The translations under genes were made by a program, and so were the position numbers. A stretch of DNA of 64,000 bases from Plantibacter flavus (GTDB lineage: Bacteria; Actinomycetota; Actinomycetes; Actinomycetales; Microbacteriaceae), in NCBI RefSeq assembly GCF_900177615.1, contig NZ_FXAP01000001.1, positions 1,122,825 to 1,186,824 on the forward strand. Reading direction: 5' to 3'. A model generated the notes under the pieces. It was not told the origin of the DNA and did no database searches. It saw only the letters and a list, made by a program, of their open reading frames with translations. Shown here one piece after another: positions 40,697-52,315 of the stretch; the stretch's first letter is position 1; the number at the start of each line of letters is the position of its first letter.

Positions 40697-40720
40697 GGAT
40701 CCCGGCCCAGCAGGGGATCC
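40697..40720 (+). promoter_or_regulatory. Inverted repeat in the gltB leader region
   Basis: GGATCCC (40697-40703) and GGGATCC (40714-40720) can form a 7-bp hairpin with a 10-nt loop, about 70 nt before the gltB ATG. It could be an lgt terminator, an operator or a leader element; nothing decides between these. Confidence 0.35.
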
Positions 40721-40788
40721 ATCACCCGTTTCGTCCCAGGGCCAGCGACGTCCCCCTTCTGATCCCCTTTCGTGAGGACGGTAATTCC

Positions 40789-46801
<6,013 letters not shown>

Positions 46802-46893
46802 GCTTTCAGGCGGACGACAAGCGTCGGACGCATCATGCCGAGCAGTGAGTACCGAAGCGCCTCGTGCGCAGAAACCATGGAGAACACACACAC

Positions 46894-48309
46894 ATGAGAC
46901 GAGCCAAGATCGTCGCAACGCTGGGGCCTGCAGTCTCCAGCTATGAGAACATCCGGGCCATCATCGATGCGGGGGTCGATGTCACCCGGATGAACCTGAG
47001 CCACGGCAGCTACGACGTGCACGAGGCCATCTACGCCAACGTGCGCAAGGCCACCGAGGACTCCGGCCGTGCCGTCGCCGTCCTGGTCGACCTGCAGGGC
47101 CCGAAGATCCGCCTCGGCAAGTTCGAGGGCGGCCCGTACGACCTCGCCGTCGGCGACATCTTCAAGATCACCATCGAGGACATCCTCGGCACCAAGGAGA
47201 TCTCCTCGACGACGTTCAAGGGTCTGCCCCAGGACGTCAAGCCGGGCGACTTCCTCCTGATCGACGACGGCAAGGTCAAGGTCGAGGTCGTTGAAGCGGA
47301 CGACACCGTCGTGACCACTCGCGTCATCGTCGCCGGCCCCGTGTCGAACAACAAGGGCATCAACCTCCCCGGTGTCGCCGTCAACGTCCCCGCGCTCAGC
47401 GAGAAGGACGAAGCGGACCTCCGCTGGGGGCTGCGTCTCGGCGCCGACCTCATCGCCCTGTCCTTCGTGCGCGACGCGGCCGACATCGACCGCGTCCACG
47501 AAATCATGGCGGAGGAGGGCCGTAAGGTCCCCGTGATCGCCAAGATCGAGAAGCCGCAGGCCGTCGAGAACCTCGAGAGCATCGTCGAGGCGTTCGACGC
47601 GATCATGGTCGCCCGTGGCGACCTCGGTGTCGAGCTCCCGCTCGAGGCCGTCCCGATCGTGCAGAAGCGCGCGGTGGAGCTCGCCCGTCGCATGGCGAAG
47701 CCGGTCATCGTCGCGACGCAGATGCTCGAGTCGATGATCTCCAGCCCCATCCCGACCCGCGCGGAGACCTCCGACGTCGCGAACGCGGTGCTCGACGGTG
47801 CTGACGCGGTCATGCTCAGTGGCGAGACGAGTGTCGGCGCCTACCCGGTCATCACGGTCCAGACCATGGCCCGGATCGTCGAGTCGACCGAGATCCACGG
47901 CCTCGACCGCGTTCCGCCGCTCGGCACGAAGCCGCGCACCCAGGCCGGAGCGATCACCTTGGCCGCCGTCGAGGTGGCGGACTTCGTCGAGGCGAAGTTC
48001 CTCTGCGTCTTCACCGAGTCGGGGGAGTCGGTCCGCCGCATGGCCCGTCTGCGTAACCGGATCCCGATCCTGGCGTTCACGCCTGACCCGGCCATCCGTC
48101 GTCGGATGGCGCTGAACTGGGGCGTCGAGTCCTTCGTCGTCGAGCGTGTCACGCACACCGACCAGATGGTCGCACAGGTGGACGAGGTCCTCGTCGCCAC
48201 GGGCAAGGCCGCCGTCGGCGAGCCGGTCATCATCATCTCCGGTTCCCCTCCCGGAATCCCCGGGACGACGAACGACATCCGCGTCCACAAGGTGGGCGAC
48301 GTCCTCTAG
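46894..48309 (+). CDS. pyk: Pyruvate kinase
   Basis: A 471-residue glycolytic enzyme making pyruvate and ATP from PEP. Signatures are RAKIVATLGPAVSSYENIRA, MNLSHGSYD, VDLQGPKIRLGKFEG, IAKIEKPQAVENL, MVARGDLGVELPLEAVPIVQ and MLESMISSPIPTRAETSDVA. The C-terminal domain (from about 345) is normal length. The ATG has only a weak GGAGAA site 9-10 nt upstream. Followed by a strong terminator. Confidence 0.97.
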   Translation: MRRAKIVATLGPAVSSYENIRAIIDAGVDVTRMNLSHGSYDVHEAIYANVRKATEDSGRAVAVLVDLQGPKIRLGKFEGGPYDLAVGDIFKITIEDILGTKEISSTTFKGLPQDVKPGDFLLIDDGKVKVEVVEADDTVVTTRVIVAGPVSNNKGINLPGVAVNVPALSEKDEADLRWGLRLGADLIALSFVRDAADIDRVHEIMAEEGRKVPVIAKIEKPQAVENLESIVEAFDAIMVARGDLGVELPLEAVPIVQKRAVELARRMAKPVIVATQMLESMISSPIPTRAETSDVANAVLDGADAVMLSGETSVGAYPVITVQTMARIVESTEIHGLDRVPPLGTKPRTQAGAITLAAVEVADFVEAKFLCVFTESGESVRRMARLRNRIPILAFTPDPAIRRRMALNWGVESFVVERVTHTDQMVAQVDEVLVATGKAAVGEPVIIISGSPPGIPGTTNDIRVHKVGDVL

Positions 48310-48323
48310 TCGTCGAACTGCAG

Positions 48324-48363
48324 CGAAGGCCGTGGTCCTCCCGTACGGGGACCACGGCCTTCG
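48324..48363 (+). terminator. pyk terminator
   Basis: A perfect 15-bp stem, CGAAGGCCGTGGTCC (48324-48338) with 48349-48363, and a loop that itself contains the palindrome CCCGTACGGG. Confidence 0.9.
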
Positions 48364-48411
48364 TCGTCCGCCGGGTGTGCGGTGGCACCGCGATTCCGGA
48401 CGCCGTGGGTC

Positions 48412-48427
48412 TAGCCTGATGCCCATG
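48412..48427 (+). promoter_or_regulatory. -10 hexamer for a leaderless CoA-transferase transcript
   Basis: TAGCCT (48412-48417) ends 7 nt before ATG 48425, which favours that codon over ATG 48419 as the start. Confidence 0.45.
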
Positions 48428-49765
48428 AACCGTTCCGTCCTCGTCGACGACGCCCTCCGCAGCGCCGTGGGCCTGGACCCGGGAGGAATCGACCGTGAGG
48501 CGACCGGGTCGGCGGGACTCCTGGCCTCCCGATTCGCCGTCCTGGAGCTCGCCGCGGTCGCCGTCGGCGCCGTGGAGGATGCCTCCGACCGACTCCGCAT
48601 CGCCCTCGGATACGAGCCGCTGCACACGGCTCTCGACCTCGAGCGGATCGGCGCGGCCTACCAGAGCGACCGCCTGTTGCGGATCGACGGAGCAGCCGTG
48701 GACGCGTTCGCGCCACTGTCCGGCTTCTTCGCCGCGGCAGACGGCTGGGTGCGCACGCACGCGAACTACCCCCACCATCGTCGCCGCCTGAGCGCCATGC
48801 TGGGAATCGGCGACGAGGCCACTCGCGCAGAGCTCGCCTCGGCGATCGCCTCCCGCTCGGCTCTCGATCTGGAATCGGAGGCCGCGGGAGTCGGCGCACT
48901 GCTCGTCGCCGTCCGGAGCGCTGCCGAATGGTCGTCCACACCGCAGGCCTCGGTCGGTGACGGACCGCTCGTCAGGCGTCACGGCGGCTCCGCCGGCTCG
49001 AGGATCGCCTCGTGGGTGCGGCCCACGAGGCGGCAACCCTTGCGCGGCCTCCGCGTCCTCGACCTGACGCGGGTGATCGCCGGTCCGGTGTCGACGAGGA
49101 CCCTCGCGCTCCTCGGCGCGGACGTCCTGCGTGTGGATCCACCGCAGGTCCCCGAGATCCCGTGGCAGCACGCCGACAGCGGCCAGGGGAAGCGGACGGC
49201 GACCCTCGACGCGTCGACGCCGCGCGGCCTCGCGACACTGCAGACGCTGAGCGAGGAAGCCGACATCCTGGTGACGGGGTACCGACCACACGCCCTCGAG
49301 CACCTCGGGCTGCGAGGTCGCGACGGTCTGGTCACCGGCTCCGTCGACGCCTGGGGCACGACGGGTCCCTGGGGTGATCGACGCGGTTTCGACAGCCTGG
49401 TCCAGGCCGCCACGGGCATCGCGCTGGTCGAGGGGGCGGACGCCGCCCCGGGTGCCCTGCCGGCTCAGGCGCTCGACCACAGCGCGGGATACCTGCTGGC
49501 GGCGGCCATCGTCGACGACGTGGCGAGGGTCGTCGGCGGCGGTGAGGCCGGCCGGTCGTCGGTGTCACTCGCGCGCGTCGGTGCGGCGCTCCAGCGACTG
49601 CCACGATCCGAGGAACGCCCGACGCCGGGCCTCCCGGGAGCGCGGTGTCTGGTGACCCACGGTGCGGTGACGACGGCCCGCCCCGCGCTCAGCGCCTTCG
49701 ACGACCACGCGTCCCCGGCGGCGGTCCTGGGCAGTGCCGAACCGCAGTGGCCCCTCCGCAGCTGA
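48425..49765 (+). CDS. CoA-transferase family III (CaiB/BaiF) protein with tandem half-domains
   Basis: A 446-residue protein. Residues from about 200 carry the family III N-terminal Rossmann-like pattern: PLRGLRVLDLTRVIAGPVST, LLGADVLRVDPPQVPEIPW, ADSGQGKRTATLDA and DILVTGYRPHALEHLGLRG, then GFDSLVQAATGIAL. The first 190 residues (PLSGFFAAADGWVRTHANYP HHRRRL and a later VRSAAEW) look like the second half of another such domain, so the protein is like a tandem CaiB protein that has lost its first part. Substrate unknown. ATG 48425 is chosen from the -10 spacing. It stands between pyk and a phosphatase, with no pathway context. Confidence 0.8.
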   Translation: MNRSVLVDDALRSAVGLDPGGIDREATGSAGLLASRFAVLELAAVAVGAVEDASDRLRIALGYEPLHTALDLERIGAAYQSDRLLRIDGAAVDAFAPLSGFFAAADGWVRTHANYPHHRRRLSAMLGIGDEATRAELASAIASRSALDLESEAAGVGALLVAVRSAAEWSSTPQASVGDGPLVRRHGGSAGSRIASWVRPTRRQPLRGLRVLDLTRVIAGPVSTRTLALLGADVLRVDPPQVPEIPWQHADSGQGKRTATLDASTPRGLATLQTLSEEADILVTGYRPHALEHLGLRGRDGLVTGSVDAWGTTGPWGDRRGFDSLVQAATGIALVEGADAAPGALPAQALDHSAGYLLAAAIVDDVARVVGGGEAGRSSVSLARVGAALQRLPRSEERPTPGLPGARCLVTHGAVTTARPALSAFDDHASPAAVLGSAEPQWPLRS

Positions 49766-49825
49766 TCCCGGCACACTCCGCACCGGGAGATGACCGCCGT
49801 CCGGTCGCTCGCCTACCCTGGAGGT

Positions 49826-50488
49826 ATGCGCCTCATCCTCATCAGACACGGTCAGACCTCATCCAACGTCGCCGGCTTGCTCGACACCGCGATCCCCGGG
49901 GCCGTCCTCACCGAACTCGGCGAGACGCAGGCGTCCGCCCTCCCCAAAGCGCTTGTTGGGGAGCGGATCGACGCGGTCTACGCCTCCACCGCGGTGCGGG
50001 CGCAACAGACCGCCGCACCCGTCGCCGAGGTCAGCGGGCTCCCCGTGATCGTCCGTGACGGACTCCGGGAGATCAGCGCCGGCGACAACGAGATGCACGG
50101 GTCACCCGAGGCGGTCCAGGTCTACATCGACACCATCGTGGCGTGGGCGATGGGCGACCTCGACACCCGGATGCCGGGCGGCGAGAACGGACACGAGGTG
50201 TTCGCGCGCTTCGACGCGGTGATCGAGGAGCTCGAGGGCTCCGGGCTGGAGAGCGTGGTGGTCGTGAGCCACGGAGCGATGCTCCGGTCCTGGCTCGGGC
50301 TGCGCGGGGCGAACGTCGACGGACACTTCATCGGCACGCACCCCATCACGAACACGGGCGTCATCATCGTCGACGGGGACACCACGACCGGTTGGCGGGT
50401 CGACACGTGGACGGGCGACGCCGTCGGCGGACCGGAGCTGACGACGGAGGCCGACGGTCCGGCCGCCGCCGTCGAGCGCGGCTTCTGA
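49826..50488 (+). CDS. Histidine phosphatase family protein (phosphoglycerate-mutase-like)
   Basis: A 220-residue protein with LILIRHGQTSSNVAGLLDTA (phospho-histidine in RHG), DAVYASTAVRAQQTAAPVAE, REISAGDNE and VVVVSHGAMLRSWL (second His). This is the cobC/PhoE-like branch; substrate cannot be told from sequence. The ATG has GGAGG 2 nt upstream and TACCCT (49814-49819) 6 nt upstream, so it may be leaderless. Its TGA abuts the stop of the minus-strand unknown gene. Confidence 0.9.
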   Translation: MRLILIRHGQTSSNVAGLLDTAIPGAVLTELGETQASALPKALVGERIDAVYASTAVRAQQTAAPVAEVSGLPVIVRDGLREISAGDNEMHGSPEAVQVYIDTIVAWAMGDLDTRMPGGENGHEVFARFDAVIEELEGSGLESVVVVSHGAMLRSWLGLRGANVDGHFIGTHPITNTGVIIVDGDTTTGWRVDTWTGDAVGGPELTTEADGPAAAVERGF

Positions 50489-50776
50489 TCAGTTCGCGTC
50501 GTCGGCCGAGGTCGCGCCGTCCGTGAGGAACGGTCCGGGCTCTTCGCCGGGCTGACCCGGGAGCGAGCCGACGAGACGGTCGAGCTCGGCCGCGTCGACG
50601 TCGATGCCCTGGTCGCTGAGACGGTCCGCCAACGCTGCCCGGACGTCGAGGTCGGGGGTGAGGGACCGGTCTGCTGCGACCTGCACGAGGATGCCCTGGA
50701 GCCGGTCGTCGGTGCTGGCGTCGTGGACGTCCTGGCGCGGGTCGGTGTGCTCTGCGGTCATGGTGTCGGGTCCCAT
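50489..50776 (-). CDS. Small acidic protein of unknown function
   Basis: A 95-residue ORF (or 90 from the second Met at 50761, MTAEHTDPRQ). It is acidic and soluble: DDRLQGILVQVAADRSLTPD and LDVRAALADRLSDQGIDVDA look helical and amphipathic, with a Gly/Pro/Asp tail ending TSADDAN. No domain recognised. It looks real because its codon use has a third-position G/C bias, its helices make sense, and it ends exactly back to back with the phosphatase (TGATCA holds both stops). The start is uncertain. Confidence 0.65.
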   Translation of the reverse strand: MGPDTMTAEHTDPRQDVHDASTDDRLQGILVQVAADRSLTPDLDVRAALADRLSDQGIDVDAAELDRLVGSLPGQPGEEPGPFLTDGATSADDAN

Positions 50777-50936
50777 CGTGTCGGACGACGTGAGGTACGC
50801 CGTGCTCTCGACGGTACGCTACGGCGTCGCCGACACCTCCCGCAGGGGCTTGACGATGGAGCGCGGTTCGCGAATCGTCGGAGCCTGGACGGGCTGTGTC
50901 CGGGGCCTGAGTCCGGGCCTGAACTGGCTGAAGAGA
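50777..50936. other. Intergenic region between the small unknown gene and the tRNA copies
   Basis: About 160 bp. On the minus strand TAGCGT (near 50820) could be a -10 for the small gene. On the + strand GTCCGGGGCCTGA and GTCCGGGCCTGA stand in tandem at 50898-50922. I see no coding sequence. Confidence 0.4.
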
Positions 50937-51071
50937 GTACCGGTGGTGGGACTCGAACCCACACGTCTTTCGACAAAGCATTTTGAGTGCACCCGGAGGG
51001 CTTTCCCACTCATCGCGGTACCGGTGGTGGGACTCGAACCCACACGTCTTTCGACAAAGCATTTTGAGTGC
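50937..51071. repeat. 54-bp exact direct repeat of tRNA-Leu sequence
   Basis: Copies at 50937-50990 and 51018-51071 are identical over 54 bp, offset by 81 bp, with 27 bp between them. Each begins GTACCGGTGG and ends TTTTGAGTGC on the + strand. Confidence 0.95.
50938..51017 (-). pseudogene. Damaged tRNA-Leu copy
   Basis: Bases 50937-50990 repeat, without any mismatch, the 3' two-thirds of the intact tRNA-Leu (51018-51071), including the anticodon loop, variable arm, T arm and 3' acceptor strand. The preceding 27 nt (50991-51017), where the 5' acceptor strand and D arm should be, differ at many positions and cannot pair with the 3' acceptor strand. So a functional cloverleaf is not expected. 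Confidence 0.7.
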
Positions 51072-51099
51072 TCCGCGTCTGCCATTCCGCCACACCGGC
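51019..51099 (-). tRNA. tRNA-Leu (anticodon CAA)
   Basis: An 81-nt class II tRNA on the minus strand. The 5' GCCGGTG pairs with 3' CACCGGT (first pair G-U), discriminator A. Anticodon stem GAGCA/TGCTT holds the loop CTCAAAA, so the anticodon is CAA and reads UUG. The long variable arm is GTC-GAAA-GAC, and the T arm is GTGGG-TTCGAGT-CCCAC. CCA is not encoded. It is divergent from the ANTAR regulator gene. Confidence 0.92.
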
Positions 51100-51153
51100 G
51101 CGTCCGCCGCACGGCGAACAGCAACCTGCATCAGAGTACCGTAGGATTTGAGG

Positions 51154-51759
51154 GTGACCGAGCAAGAGACCCCTCCCGCAGCCCCACGGCGCGTCGTCGT
51201 CGCTGAGGACGAATCCCTCATCCGCCTCGACATCGTCGAGATCCTCCGCGACAACGGTTTCGAGGTCGTCGGCGAGGCCGGCGACGGCGAGACCGCTGTC
51301 GCCCTCGCGACGGAACTCCGTCCGGATCTCGTGATCATGGACGTCAAGATGCCTCAGCTCGACGGCATCTCCGCGGCCGAGCGCATCGGCAAGGCGCACA
51401 TCGCCCCGGTGGTCCTCCTCACGGCCTTCAGCCAGAAGGAGCTCGTCGAGCGGGCGAGCGAGGCAGGCGCCCTCGCCTACGTCGTGAAGCCGTTCACGCC
51501 GAACGACCTCCTTCCCGCGATCGAGATCGCCCTCTCGCGCTACCAGCAGATCATCACCCTCGAGGCCGAGGTCGCCGACATGGTCGAGCGCTTCGAGACC
51601 CGCAAGCTCGTCGACCGGGCGAAGGGCCTCCTCAACGAGAAGATGGGCCTCACCGAGCCCGAGGCGTTCCGCTGGATCCAGAAGGCCTCCATGGACCGCC
51701 GCCTCACCATGCACGATGTCGCGCAGGCCATCATCGAGCAGCTCAGCGCCAAGAAGTAG
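51154..51759 (+). CDS. ANTAR-domain response regulator (PdtaR-like)
   Basis: A 201-residue regulator. The receiver domain (about 13-125) has VVVAEDESLIRLDIVEILRD with the acidic pair, the phosphoacceptor Asp63 in LVIMDVKMPQLDG, LLTAF and YVVKPF (Lys). After a coiled-coil linker (SRYQQIITLEAEVADMVERF) the ANTAR RNA-binding domain runs LVDRAKGLLNEKMGLTEPEA to MHDVAQAIIEQL. ANTAR proteins bind paired hairpins in leaders to prevent termination; mycobacterial PdtaR is the closest architecture. The partner kinase is not nearby. GTG 51154 is chosen; TTG 51148 is possible. Confidence 0.93.
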   Translation: MTEQETPPAAPRRVVVAEDESLIRLDIVEILRDNGFEVVGEAGDGETAVALATELRPDLVIMDVKMPQLDGISAAERIGKAHIAPVVLLTAFSQKELVERASEAGALAYVVKPFTPNDLLPAIEIALSRYQQIITLEAEVADMVERFETRKLVDRAKGLLNEKMGLTEPEAFRWIQKASMDRRLTMHDVAQAIIEQLSAKK

Positions 51760-51777
51760 CGCTCCTCCCTCGTCGCA

Positions 51778-51812
51778 AGAGCGGCCCGTCCCCTCGGGGG
51801 GCGGGCCGCTCT
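51778..51812. terminator. Bidirectional terminator between convergent genes
   Basis: AGAGCGGCCCG (51778-51788) pairs perfectly with CGGGCCGCTCT (51802-51812), with further C/G pairing inside. It lies between the ANTAR gene (+) and the thioesterase gene (-) and could serve both. Confidence 0.85.
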
Positions 51813-51834
51813 GCTGTGTCCGGTGCCGGGCTCG

Positions 51835-52257
51835 TCAGCCGGTTGGCGCGTCCTTGATGAGGTTCGTGATGCGGATCGTGGAACACCGTCGTCCCTGCTC
51901 GTCGGTGACGGCGATCTCGTGCACGGTGAGCGAGCGACCGAGGTGGATCGGGGTGCAGACACCTGTCACGATGCCCTCGGTGGCGGACCTGGTGTGCGTC
52001 GCGTTGATGTCGATGCCGACCGCGAGTTTGCCCGGGCCCGCGAAGAGGTTGGCTGCCATGGAGCCGAGGGACTCGCCGAGCACGACGTACGCCCCACCGT
52101 GCAGCAGCATCGCGGGTTGGGTGTTGCCCTCGACGGGCATGGTGGCGACGGATCGCTGCACCGTGAACTCGGTGAACTCGATGCCCATCTTGGCGGCGAG
52201 TGCGCCGCTGCCCCTCGTCCGCAGGAACTCGAGTGCGTCGTCGGTCTCGTTCGTCAT
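51835..52257 (-). CDS. Hotdog-fold thioesterase (PaaI-like)
   Basis: A 140-residue protein starting MTNETDDALEFLRTRGSGAL. NTQPAMLLHGGAYVVLGESL followed by GSMAANL is the PaaI-type active-site helix, and VGIDINATHTRSATEGIVTG the next strand. Such enzymes hydrolyse acyl- or aryl-CoA thioesters; the substrate is unknown. ATG 52257 has GAAGG about 6 nt upstream; an earlier in-frame ATG would add 12 residues and lacks a good site. It diverges from polA, whose start is 56 bp away. Confidence 0.88.
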   Translation of the reverse strand: MTNETDDALEFLRTRGSGALAAKMGIEFTEFTVQRSVATMPVEGNTQPAMLLHGGAYVVLGESLGSMAANLFAGPGKLAVGIDINATHTRSATEGIVTGVCTPIHLGRSLTVHEIAVTDEQGRRCSTIRITNLIKDAPTG

Positions 52258-52284
52258 GTCCACCTTCGGATCGGGCCTGAGCCG

Positions 52285-52315
52285 TGTCGGCACCGGCTTG
52301 TAGGCTGGGCGCGTG
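52285..52315 (+). promoter_or_regulatory. polA promoter: TGTCG element, 8-nt spacer, -10 hexamer, leaderless start
   Basis: TGTCGGCA (52285-52292), exactly 8 nt, then TAGGCT (52301-52306), then 6 nt to the polA GTG. It matches TGTCRGTG at 6 of 8 positions with the exact spacing of the RecA-independent DNA-damage promoter. Confidence 0.5.

Noticed and set aside
50898-50922. Tandem GTCCGGGGCCTGA / GTCCGGGCCTGA as a repeat element or tRNA terminator
   Set aside because: Two imperfect copies only, and self-pairing is limited to short GGCC segments; too weak to call.
50937-51071. Integrated mobile element bounded by tRNA-derived att sites
   Set aside because: The direct repeats enclose only 27 bp and there is no integrase or excisionase gene nearby; at most an old footprint.
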